Below, in pieces: positions 52,101-59,669 of a DNA stretch of 64,000 bases. Position 1 is the first letter of the stretch. Each line of letters begins with the position of its first letter. The notes beneath the pieces were generated by a model. The model saw only the letters and a program-made list of their open reading frames with translations, had not been told where the DNA came from and did no database searches. The translations under genes were made by a program, and so were the position numbers. The DNA is taken from the NCBI GenBank assembly GCA_963737285.1, contig CAVTRT010000003.1, positions 682,001 to 746,000 on the forward strand, in the 5' to 3' direction. Source of the DNA: Trebonia sp963737285. GTDB lineage: Bacteria > Actinomycetota > Actinomycetes > Streptosporangiales > Streptosporangiaceae.

Positions 52101-53991
52101 CGGCGCCGACTCGCAGGATCGCCAGGATGGCCACGATCTCGCGGGCGGAGCGGCGCACGCAGATGGCGACGCAGTCGCCCTCGGTCACCCCCGCGGTCAG
52201 CAGCGCAGCCGCCTGGGCGGTCGCCGCAGCCAGGAGCTGACGGTAGGTAATCGTCTTCCCGTTCGCATCGCGGATGGCGATAGCGTCCGGATTGCGCTGC
52301 GCGCAGTCCGCGAAAAGCTGCCAGAGCCCGCCCGACGTGTCGGCCGCGGGGCCGGTGCCATGGTCGAGCAGAGCCGTTCGCTCGCTTGCGGGCATCGTGC
52401 GGACATCTGCGAGCGGGGCCTCCGGGGCGGCGGCCATTTCGACCAGCGTGCAATCGAGCGCACGGGCCAGCCGCGACACTTCGTCTGGCCGCAGTACCGC
52501 CGTCAGGTACTCGATAGTCAGTACTGGCCGGGTACCCCAGCGCTGCACGTAGAGGATGGCGTCGAAGCTGGAGCCGCCGCAGTGGCCCTCGCGCAGGCGG
52601 AAGGTCAGGTCGCCGGCCTGCAGCACGTCGGGGATGAGTTCGTCGTGGGCACCGAAAGCCACCTGCACGAGCGGGTTACGCGATCCGTCGCCACTTCCCC
52701 CCAGCGCGGCCACGACATCTTCGAAGGCGATATCCCCGGCCGCTAGCGCATCCACCATCGCGCTGGCGCTCGCGCGCAGGAAGTCGCGCGTAGTGTCCTC
52801 GGCGTGCAAATCGCACGTGACGGGAAGCACTGTCGCGTAGCAGCCGACCGCATTTATCGCGTCCGCCGTCGTGCGTCCGCCGTATGACACGCCGAGCAGG
52901 AAACTGGCGGTCGCGGCGCGACGGGCGATGACTAGCGCCCATGCGCCCAGGAGCACCGCATTGCGGGTGATGCCGAGGTCGCGGGCCAGCTTCTCACAGC
53001 CGTCGCGGGCCGCGTCGGAAAGGCTGAAACCGAACCGGCTCCCGTCCGCGCTGATCTGCTTCGGACGGTCGAAGTCACTGGGTATCTCCACGACTGCCTG
53101 GTAACCCGCCAGCGCGGTGGCTCGCCGCGCCGCGGCATCGGCGCTGCGCCGGGCACCAGCGGGCTGTCCATGCTCGGCGGTTCCGTTTCCCTGCGGCGCA
53201 CCGGACTCGCCCGCGTATCCGGCCGCGATCTCGCGCCAGAGCAGGCCGATGCTCCAGCCGTCGAGGATCGCGTGGTGGGCAAGCAGCGACAAGACGGCAT
53301 GGCCGGCTGCGACGTTGGTGAGGATGAACACCGCCGGCGGCCTTTCATAAGGCCGCAGCAGCAGCCGGGCTGCTGGCGAAAGCTGGCTGTGCACTGCCTC
53401 CACCGCGTCGGTCCCGGGCGGGAGCACGGGCAGCGACTGCTCGATCAGCAGTGGCTGCCAGTCAGCGATGATCCGGCGGGTGATGCGGCGGGTGTCCGGG
53501 TCGCGCACGAAGACGGTCCGCAGAGCCGCGTGACGCTCGCGCAGCCGCCGCAGGACCATTTCCAGCCGGCCGGCGTCCAGCGCGCCGGTGATCTCCGCAC
53601 TGAACAGAAGATGAAATGAAGATGGCTGGCCGATTCCGCGCAATTCATCGGCCAGTAGTATTCCCGTCTGACCGCGCGAGGCGGCGTTATTGGGGTTATC
53701 ATCGCTTGCCGCATCAGCCTGGGTTGTGCTGGCCGGGGCTTTTGCTGCGGATATGGGCGAGCCGGTCGCCGACGCGCTAAACGGCGCGGGTCCGAGTACG
53801 GCCTTGAGGATTACCGCCCGCCCGCATTCACGAGCCATCCGGGCGGAATACTCAGCTGCGCGCAGCGAGGTTCCCCCGAGCGCGGTAAAAGAGCTGGCAT
53901 TCGCCAGTTCACCAAGCGTTCGAGGATCGAGACTGAGGACCTGCGCGGCTATCTGGATCCACCGAGAACTGGCTGCGTAAGCCTCCGCCAC
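49162..53991 (-). CDS. NRPS-MFS fusion (T-C-A-T-transporter)
   Basis: One 1609-residue polypeptide. An N-terminal carrier domain has LGGTSLRAAEY (Ser 42); a condensation domain has HHAILDG (239-245); an adenylation domain has AYIAFTSGSTGAPKGT (703-718), NGYGPTENTTF (843-853), YHTGDLARWD (932-941), DRQVKIRGYRVEP (953-965) and ANGKLD (1037-1042); a second carrier has SVGGDSLNLL (Ser 1106). A basic linker with RRRRRK leads into an MFS transporter of about 12 helices (1200-1590), N-terminus inside. Reading the ten specificity positions by eye gives D-A-L-W-L-G-G-T-F-K, close to Val codes. There is no initiation A domain for the first carrier and no thioesterase. It may hand a carrier-bound product straight to its exporter. 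Confidence 0.92.
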   Translation of the reverse strand: MAEAYAASSRWIQIAAQVLSLDPRTLGELANASSFTALGGTSLRAAEYSARMARECGRAVILKAVLGPAPFSASATGSPISAAKAPASTTQADAASDDNPNNAASRGQTGILLADELRGIGQPSSFHLLFSAEITGALDAGRLEMVLRRLRERHAALRTVFVRDPDTRRITRRIIADWQPLLIEQSLPVLPPGTDAVEAVHSQLSPAARLLLRPYERPPAVFILTNVAAGHAVLSLLAHHAILDGWSIGLLWREIAAGYAGESGAPQGNGTAEHGQPAGARRSADAAARRATALAGYQAVVEIPSDFDRPKQISADGSRFGFSLSDAARDGCEKLARDLGITRNAVLLGAWALVIARRAATASFLLGVSYGGRTTADAINAVGCYATVLPVTCDLHAEDTTRDFLRASASAMVDALAAGDIAFEDVVAALGGSGDGSRNPLVQVAFGAHDELIPDVLQAGDLTFRLREGHCGGSSFDAILYVQRWGTRPVLTIEYLTAVLRPDEVSRLARALDCTLVEMAAAPEAPLADVRTMPASERTALLDHGTGPAADTSGGLWQLFADCAQRNPDAIAIRDANGKTITYRQLLAAATAQAAALLTAGVTEGDCVAICVRRSAREIVAILAILRVGAAYTGLETTMPPSLVTSVLDATGVQVVLGDEGRLAALGASLDGRTRLPVVPATAAHDPDSAALPPAPPDPGRAAYIAFTSGSTGAPKGTVVPCCGVVRLAHQPGHLRDGACEHFLRLAPLPFDASTLEIFAPLLAGGTVEVFPGTYVAPDELANFLEDRAITGLWLTAGLFRLVADYRAESFRGVRQLLTGGDVVPPVQVARVLSACPGLRITNGYGPTENTTFTTVYHVDDPAQATAVLPIGRPIQGTGTVILDSAGRIVPQGGIGELCAYGQGLANGYIGMPQETARVFGSFSRDLDEKLYHTGDLARWDADGNLRFLGRRDRQVKIRGYRVEPDHIVRVLLQHPAVRDCAVLVVPGESGDRRLLAAVVADDPGLAAALRTYASTHLPDYAVPALWAVLFELPVTANGKLDTGRLVSIATGRAPESTPTPSPAPADPAGETDGSLETVLVEVWEQILGHRNFSRHDHFYSVGGDSLNLLRMHAVLSRRLADRAITAQDLFASPTIAELAGRLDAQRCALPAALAARPGRRRRRKVPDLTAFGTRAAPARLVRSLRRQLAAVRAASLPLKIVVLVTFLSSLGAGLYLTGSSVYFVRSVGLSAVQVGAGLSVSAFLGIIAGVPVGYLTERFGARNVTAALMVAAAPVLLALATVRSFPPFLIWTSVLGMLVLGVDVAVGVLIAELAGPDQALDLGIYVRVAFNAGFSVGLLGAGVAITIGTRTAYYSLFAGDALVLAVGCILLLVLLPRVKPTAPPEGGGRLLAAFRDLPYLLVGQISGLTRLGDTILTAGLPLWIVARTAAPRGLAAWLLVINTLMVVFLQTRAARRADGLPGAVRVQRWGFVALCASCVAISPSSALGPWAAAIVLLLGTITLTLGEMWGEGAWWWLRYGLASADSQGAYGAAFGLGQAVPRVIGPVLVTALTMDLGTAGWLLLAGIFAACAAGNGRLLTWAARAGDSVPSDKAVRLRYRFDRSIQGD

Positions 53992-54140
53992 TACCTACTC
54001 CCTTGCTTGTTGGACTGCTGGCTGTGCCCGTAGCATACACCAGCATCTCAATGCGCCGAGTGACCCGCACAGCCGCACCGCACCGGTAACTCAGTGTGGT
54101 GCCGGTGGTCTCTTGCTTTAACGACTACTGAGCCTTTTCC

Positions 54141-54400
54141 GTGCGCCCAGCTGAACAGGAGGTGACACCGTGACGTAGAGCCATGGTGTTTCCTTCGCGT
54201 TCGTAAGATCGTCGTCACCTGCTGGTGAAAGTCCGGTCCGGGTAGCTGCCAGGAGGCCCGGTAGCAGGCTGGCGGATCGGCCTGGAAACGGGCCGGGTTG
54301 AAGCCAGGGCCGATTCAAGGTAGCCGTCTGTAATGTAGTTACGTTACGCAGCCATGAACCGGAGTGCCTTCGTTCGGTCGCCTGCCCTGGTGGGCGCCGG
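54141..54400 (+). mobile_element. group II intron 5' fragment
   Basis: The sequence opens with GTGCGCCCAG, the classic group II intron 5' end, followed by paired segments of domain I: GGTGACACCGTGACG, GCTGGTGAAAGTCCGGTCCG, GCCTGGAAACGGGCC and TTGAAGCCAGGGCCGATTCA. It ends around the GCAGCCATGAACCGG segment. No reverse-transcriptase gene and no domain V are found downstream, so it is a truncated, immobile remnant. The right border is uncertain. It lies 150 bp upstream of the NRPS start, on the opposite strand. The next ~400 bp (54400-54800) hold nothing I can identify. Confidence 0.6.
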
Positions 54401-54809
54401 TGCCGTGGCGATGAAACCCCAACCGCGCCAGCCAATCCTGCCCATCAAAATCACGAAGTACCCGCCCGCCACTCCTGCAACATACGACCATCACTTTGCG
54501 GAAGCCCAAGATCGCCAAGACGGATTGCCGTCGAAGTCGTCTATGAACAGGGCCTGTACCCATCTGGGCCACGGGATGCTCCATTCTTCCTCGATTGGTG
54601 CACCAGCGTAGGGTCATCTGCACCGCTTCAGCCGCAGGCGTAGCACCAGCCTCAATCGTTCGGGCGGTTTGAGGTCTGGTTACTGATTGTGCTGGTACCC
54701 GTTTTTGGCCTCATGTCCGTTTGTCCTTGGGGAGGGGTTCCCGGGGTGCCCGGGTGCGTACCGGCTCCGACCGCGCCGGGACTGCCTCCTTCCGTGTCGT
54801 GCGGGTGGC

Positions 54810-55375
54810 TCGTGCTGGTCAGGTTGCTGGCCTGCCAGGCCTTCGACGGGAGGGCGCGCAGGCCCATGGCCTTGGCGGTGCGGGCGCCGACGGTCTTCGA
54901 CGCAGGCGTGCTCGCGGTGGACGACGTCGATGTACTGGGGGTGGTGGCTGCCGGGGACGCCGTCGATCCCGGTGAGCGGGATGCTCGTGCAGGTGATGGA
55001 GTACCGCCAGCCGGTCTTCTTCTCGTAGGCGGCCAGGTTCCTCGCCTGTCGGCGGGACGGCTTCACGCGGCGGGCGATCCAGCGCAGGCCGCCAGGCCAG
55101 TTCCCGGCGCGGCTCATCAGGTGGGTGATCTCCCCGACGTCCTTGTCCTCCTCGGTCTCGCCGTCCTGGGTGATGCCGGGCTTCCAGGCGCCGGCGGGGA
55201 GGAGTGCGATCGCCTGCTCGCCGGCTGTGGTGATCATCCATCCGCAGGTGAACAGCAGGGCCCGCCGCGGGGAGGCCAGGGACAGCAGGTGAATTATGAG
55301 GTCGTGGCTGGCTCCGGCGCCATCGACGCGGACCAGGATCTGGCGCCGGAACCGGGCGGGGACTCGCAGGGCTAG
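54810..55375 (-). pseudogene. IS1380-family transposase internal fragment
   Basis: Minus-strand frames carry ILVRVDGAGASHDLIIHLL, ASPRRALLFTCGWMITTAGE, AGAWKPGITQDGETEEDKDV, ITHLMSRAGNWPGGLRWIA, KPSRRQARNLAAYEKKTGW and HPQYIDVVHREHACVEDR; after one shift another frame continues AMGLRALPSKAWQA. This is the middle of an actinobacterial IS1380 DDE transposase. Both ends are missing. It abuts the truncated rppA gene, which suggests the element caused or accompanied that truncation. Confidence 0.75.
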
Positions 55376-55465
55376 CAGAAAAAGTAATCCGTGATCTTGC
55401 TCCACTCGCCTGAGGCTTGAAAAAACCCGGCATCGATTGGACCAACTTCTGTAAGACGCAAACTT

Positions 55466-56245
55466 TTAACGAGGGACACACTCGATCCTGCGGAAGAACG
55501 CTGGGGCGTCGGCGACGGGCACGCGGCGGTCCAGCAGGAAATGGAAGCCAGTCGCGCGGACGGCGTAGGAAATCCAGTCCTCGGTGTCCGGGATGAGGTA
55601 GGCGGCGTTACGCTCAATCTCTATGCCGGTGCCGCCGCTTCCCCGCATCACGGCTGCCGCCACCGCGTCGCCGAACAGGCCGTCGGACAGCAGGGAGCCG
55701 ACACCGTCATCGTCTGGTTGGTAGCATAGCGAGCACAACTCGCAGGACACGATCAGGACGTTGCCCTCGGGGTAGGCCCGGCAGAAATCATGGGCGCGGT
55801 TGATGGCGGCGCCGCCCGCCGCGCAGCCTAGTTGCGCAATAGGTATCTGACGCGTATTGGACCGGAAGCCCATGTTGTTGATCAGCCACGCGGTAGGCGA
55901 CGGCATCAGGAATCCGGTGCACGACACGTAGATAATAACGTCGATGTCTTGCGCCCGCAGGCATGCGTTCGCCAGGGCTTGTTCGATGACCTCAGGGCAC
56001 CGCTTCTTTGCTTCCACCGCGTAGATGCGGTTGCGCTCCTCGAAACCCGGATGACTGAGCGTCTTCTCGATAGGCTGTACGATATGACGCTTCTGCACGC
56101 CAGTGTTCCGGATCAATCGGAGCGCCAGTGGAAGCTGTGGCTTGCCCGCATGTACCTTTTCGGCGAAGGCAAGCGTCTCTTCCATTGTGATGATGTATTC
56201 CGGCACGCTCACCGATGGCTTGCATAGAGTTGCCATGCTTGGCAT
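55466..56245 (-). pseudogene. rppA: RppA-type type III polyketide synthase, 3'-truncated
   Basis: The 259-residue frame matches the first ~240 residues of RppA, which condenses five malonyl-CoA into 1,3,6,8-tetrahydroxynaphthalene: MATLCKPSVSVPEYIITMEE, QKRHIVQPIEKTLSHPGFEE, the catalytic Cys in AQLGCAAGGAAINRAHDFC, CYQPDDDGVGSLLSDGLFGD and ISYAVRATGFHFLLDRRVP. After that the sequence changes to a foreign tail (FFRRIECVPR) and stops. The catalytic His and Asn of the C-terminal third are lost, so the enzyme should be inactive. The start is ATG 56245 or 56236. The IS1380 fragment lies just downstream. Confidence 0.8.
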
Positions 56246-56598
56246 CCCATCTTCTGCATGTAGATATCTGCCGTCCCGGCGCTGGGCACTTACATACGAT
56301 CGGTCACCTCCCTTGCCTTTGGCTTGGGGCCGAGTTGGCGCCCCCGCCGGTAGTGGCCGGAACAGGCAGTGGCCTGCGAGTTCGCCGCCAAGATTCTCGG
56401 TAACCGGCTCGTTTCGGTAGTCGGCTAGTCAAGGCCCCGGTCAATCGGCCGGTAGCAGCCGTGGCACCCTGATGCGCGATATCGTTGACAAGTTCCGTCA
56501 TCGCTGGGTACTTTGACGCCGTGCAGGCAGGAGCGTCCTCGTCGATTTCGCATTGCTGGGCCGACGGAAGCGAAGAGGGCCGTTAGAAAGGGTTTCTC
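56246..56598. other. divergent intergenic region, no gene seen
   Basis: This 353-bp gap lies between the divergent rppA remnant and the WrbA-like gene, so it should hold promoters for both. I see no intact gene, no clear pair of -35 and -10 hexamers and no strong inverted repeat. Only the AAAGGG ribosome-binding site before GTG 56599 is clear. Confidence 0.4.
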
Positions 56599-57218
56599 GT
56601 GACCAATCCAGTAAAGCTGAGCGTTATCTATTACTCCGCGACCGGTACCGTCGCGGAAATCGCTAGGACACTAGCTGATGAGGCGGAGAAGGCCGGCGCC
56701 GAAGTGCGGCTGCGCAAGGTCGCTGAGACCGCCGCAGACGCCGTTATCGATGCCAATCCCGCATGGCAGGCCGCCGTGGAAGCCGCCCAGGGCATTCCTG
56801 AGGCGAGGCCAGATGACGTCGCGTGGGCCGATGCCGTGCTGTACGGAACTCCCACGCGGTTCGGCAACGTATCGGGGCAGCTAAAGCTGTTCATCGACAG
56901 CCTGGGACCCCTCTGGGCCAAGGGCCTGCTAAGCGACAAGGTCTACAGCGGCTTCACGGCCAGTTCCACGTTGCACGGCGGGCAGGAAAGCACGCTCCTG
57001 GCGTTGTACAACACCATTCATCACAGCGGCGGCATCGTGGTATCCCCGGGCTACACCGATCCGTCCAAGTTCATCGACGGCAACCCGTATGGCACAAGTC
57101 ACGTCACCGACAGGGGAAAGAGCCGGTCGACGACATCGCCCGGACGGCTGCCGCGGTGCAGGCCAAGCGCGCGGTCGCGGTGGCCAGGGCGCTGCGCGAC
57201 GGCCTGGTCCGAAGCTAG
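56599..57218 (+). pseudogene. wrbA: WrbA-like NAD(P)H:quinone oxidoreductase, one-base frameshift
   Basis: Starting at GTG 56599 the frame reads KLSVIYYSATGTVAEIARTL, the flavodoxin FMN loop, then DAVLYGTPTRFGNVSGQLKL, FTASSTLHGGQESTLLALYN and SPGYTDP. At about 57109-57111 one base seems missing, and the next frame completes the family C-terminus, QGKEPVDDIARTAAAVQAKR, ending at TAG 57216. A single G insertion gives VTGQGKEPVDD and a normal ~205-residue protein. WrbA enzymes reduce quinones by two electrons and protect against redox stress. It converges with the sigma factor gene, 7 bp apart. Confidence 0.8.
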
Positions 57219-57225
57219 GGGTGGG

Positions 57226-58104
57226 TCAGCCCGCCGTCCAGGGCCGGAGCTTGTCGGGGTTGCGTACGGCCCAGACATGCCTGATCCGGCCTCCTTCGAT
57301 GTCGAACGCGTAGACCGTCACGGTGACGCCGTCGATCTGGGCCACCAGGCCGGGCTGGCCGTTGACCACGCGCTCCAGGATCGTCAGGCGAGGTGTACGG
57401 CCCGTTATGCCTGCCAGGTAGCGCGCGACCTGCTCGGCGCCTTCGATCGGGCGGAGCGCCGCGGTGACCAGGCCGCCGCCGTCGGTGATGGCCCTGGCGT
57501 TGGGATCGAGGAGGCCGACGAGGGCCTTGATGTCCATGGCTTCCCAGGCCGCCTTGAAGTCCCTGACCATGGTCGCCTGCTCGGCCATCGAGGGCGTGGA
57601 AGCCTGCGACGCGCGTACGCGACGGCGGGCTGAGGAGGCCAGCTGGCGGCATGCCGCCGGGGTCCGGCCGTTGATGTCGGCCACCTCGACGAAGGAGAAG
57701 CAGAAGACGTCGTGCAGGATGAACGCGACGCGCTCGGCCGGGGTCATCGATTCGAGCACGACGAGGAAGGCCATGTTGACGGACTCGTCATGGGTGATCT
57801 GCTCGGCCGGGTCAACGGTGGCGGTGCCCTTGCGCCCGCCGGCCCACTCGATGCGATCCGGCAGCGGCTCAGGAAGCCATTCGCCCACGTAGGCCTCGCG
57901 CCTGGCCCGCGCGGAGCCGAGCACGTTGAGGCAGATACGGCTGGCGACCCTGGTCAGCCAGGCGCCAGGGGATGCGATGGCCTCCTGCTCCTGCTGGGGC
58001 ATGGCGTACCAGCGGGTATACGTCTCTTGCACCGCGTCCTCGGCATCAGCCAGGGAGCCCAAGAAGCGGTAGGCGAGGCCGATCAGCATGCGTCGCTCGC
58101 TCAT
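57226..58104 (-). CDS. ECF41-type sigma factor (SigJ-like)
   Basis: ATG 58104 with GGAG upstream gives 292 residues; an earlier ATG 58161 is less likely. Sigma-2 is AYRFLGSLADAEDAVQETYT with RWYAM; sigma-4 includes MTPAERVAFILHDVF and EVADINGRTPAACRQLASSA. A C-terminal SnoaL-like domain of about 120 residues follows with the family marks WLPEPL, DGGGLV and NPDKLRPW, which identify ECF41. In this group the extension regulates the sigma factor itself and there is no separate anti-sigma factor. It is divergent from the quinone reductase gene, a typical ECF41 target, with a CTCACA..CGT-like pair in the gap. Confidence 0.9.
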   Translation of the reverse strand: MSERRMLIGLAYRFLGSLADAEDAVQETYTRWYAMPQQEQEAIASPGAWLTRVASRICLNVLGSARARREAYVGEWLPEPLPDRIEWAGGRKGTATVDPAEQITHDESVNMAFLVVLESMTPAERVAFILHDVFCFSFVEVADINGRTPAACRQLASSARRRVRASQASTPSMAEQATMVRDFKAAWEAMDIKALVGLLDPNARAITDGGGLVTAALRPIEGAEQVARYLAGITGRTPRLTILERVVNGQPGLVAQIDGVTVTVYAFDIEGGRIRHVWAVRNPDKLRPWTAG

Positions 58105-58365
58105 GACCGTGCTCCTGCCCGGATCGGGTCGGCCATTTCCTCGCTCAGACTGGATGGTCACCGTGCCGCGGACTCCCTCGGTCGCAACCTGCCTTGATCA
58201 GTTCGACAAGCCTATGTACTGAACCGGGGTTAGCGTCGCCTCACACTTGCTGGCATTGCGTTGTCGTACTGATGAGGCTAGCCCGCCGCTGCGCAGGCGG
58301 GAAGCTCACCAGCACGATGACTGGCTTGTCCGCGCGGAGCGGTCACGCCCCCCAGGAGGAACGAA

Positions 58366-59382
58366 ATGCCAATAGCCGAGCAAGTAACCAGCAAGGCGAC
58401 CATGCGTGCTGCCTTCTTCGCCGAGCCGGGGTCGGCCGAAGCGGTCAAGGTCGGCGAGCTGCCCGTCCCGGTCCCCGGCCCGACGGACGTCCTGGTGGCG
58501 GTCGAGGCCGCCGTGATCAACCCGGTCGACGCGCTCATTCGCTCCGGTCGCTGGCCCACGCTGACGCCGTTGCCGTTCGTGACCGGCCGCGACCTGGTCG
58601 GCACGGTGGCCGCCGCCGGCGAGGGCAGCGGGTTCTCACCAGGTGACCGCGTCTGGTCCAATAGCCTGGGCCACGCCGGCCGGCAAGGCTCGTGTGCCGA
58701 GTACGCGGTCGTCTCGGGCGACAGGCTCTACCCGCTGCCGGACGGCGCCGTCGTTACGGAGGCCGCCGCCGCGTTCCACTCCGCCGGAACCGCGTTCGTC
58801 GGCCTGCACCACCGCGCCCGCGCCCGCGTGGGGCAGACGATCCTCATCGGAGGGGCAGCGGGGGGCATCGGGTCAGCGCTAGTGCGGTTCGCGGCCGAGG
58901 CGGGCCTGCGCGTGATTGCGACCGCCCGTCCTGGCGATCATGCCCGCTGCCTGGACCAGGGAGCCAGCGCGGTATTCGACTTCAGCGCCCCCGATCTCGC
59001 CGACCGGGTCCGCGAAGTGGCACCAGGCGGCGCCGACATCCACTGGGACACCTCTGGGCGGATGCCGCTCAACGCGCTGGCGTCCATGACCGCCCCCGGC
59101 GGGAAGATCATCGTCACCGCCGGAGCGGAGCCGCAACCACCGAAGACGTCGCTGCTGCCGATCTTCAGCCGGGACATCAGCGTGATTGGCTTCGTCATTA
59201 GCATGGCCACCGTCACCGAGCTGGCCGAAGCCGCGCGCGCGATCAACAGGCACCTGGCCAGCGGCGGCTTCACCGCGAAGGGCACCATCGTCATGCCGCT
59301 GGACAAGGCCACGGAAGCGCACGCGCTCGTCGAATCCCGCCAGTCAGCCCGGGCCGTCATCCAGGTCGGCCGGCCCTCGTAA
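58366..59382 (+). CDS. NADPH:quinone reductase-like MDR oxidoreductase
   Basis: AGGAGG upstream of ATG 58366 gives 338 residues of the zinc-free quinone oxidoreductase branch of the MDR superfamily: AVINPVDALIRSGRWP, VTGRDLVGTVAAAGEGS, the NADPH-binding IGGAAGGIGSALVRFAAEAG, ASAVFDFSAPDLADRV and GGFTAKGTIVMPLDKATEAH. No structural zinc Cys are seen. It reduces quinones or alpha,beta-unsaturated carbonyls with NADPH. It is divergent from the ECF41 sigma gene, which often controls such genes. A strong hairpin follows 225 bp downstream. Confidence 0.88.
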   Translation: MPIAEQVTSKATMRAAFFAEPGSAEAVKVGELPVPVPGPTDVLVAVEAAVINPVDALIRSGRWPTLTPLPFVTGRDLVGTVAAAGEGSGFSPGDRVWSNSLGHAGRQGSCAEYAVVSGDRLYPLPDGAVVTEAAAAFHSAGTAFVGLHHRARARVGQTILIGGAAGGIGSALVRFAAEAGLRVIATARPGDHARCLDQGASAVFDFSAPDLADRVREVAPGGADIHWDTSGRMPLNALASMTAPGGKIIVTAGAEPQPPKTSLLPIFSRDISVIGFVISMATVTELAEAARAINRHLASGGFTAKGTIVMPLDKATEAHALVESRQSARAVIQVGRPS

Positions 59383-59607
59383 GTCGCTCAGCGCGCCCTG
59401 CGGAAATCGCCAAGCCGCCGCCAACCAGCTGAATACTCCCGGCCAAGCCGGATTGCCGATGCTAGTTCCACGCGGCGGCGTGAGGGCAGAAGGGTGCCGA
59501 TCCGGCCGGCTACTACGGTGCCGGGCGCGATGTCCGGCACCCGGCCGTGAATGTGGCGGGTCCTCGCCGCCGTCGCCGGCCACTTCTGACCGGTCCGCTT
59601 AGCTCCC

Positions 59608-59651
59608 AAGCGATAGGCCGCGGACCAGCTCTGGTGCGCGGCCTATCGCTT
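59608..59651. terminator. 15-bp stem terminator between convergent genes
   Basis: AAGCGATAGGCCGCG (59608-59622) pairs perfectly with CGCGGCCTATCGCTT (59637-59651). The 14-nt loop can itself fold (ACCAG/CTGGT). It lies between the quinone reductase gene and the convergent carboxyltransferase frames. There is no T-tract on either side, as is common in high-GC actinomycetes. The rest of 59383-59669 holds nothing I can identify. Confidence 0.7.
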
Positions 59652-59669
59652 GCCTGACGCGCGTGGTAC

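Noticed and set aside
54354..54611. Possible small gene downstream of the group II intron fragment
   Set aside because: No recognisable family, average codon use and no ribosome-binding site; it lies in decayed mobile sequence.
58200..58260. ECF41-type promoter before the quinone reductase
   Set aside because: A CTCACA...CGTA pair at roughly the right spacing is visible, but it differs from the consensus at too many positions to list as a feature.
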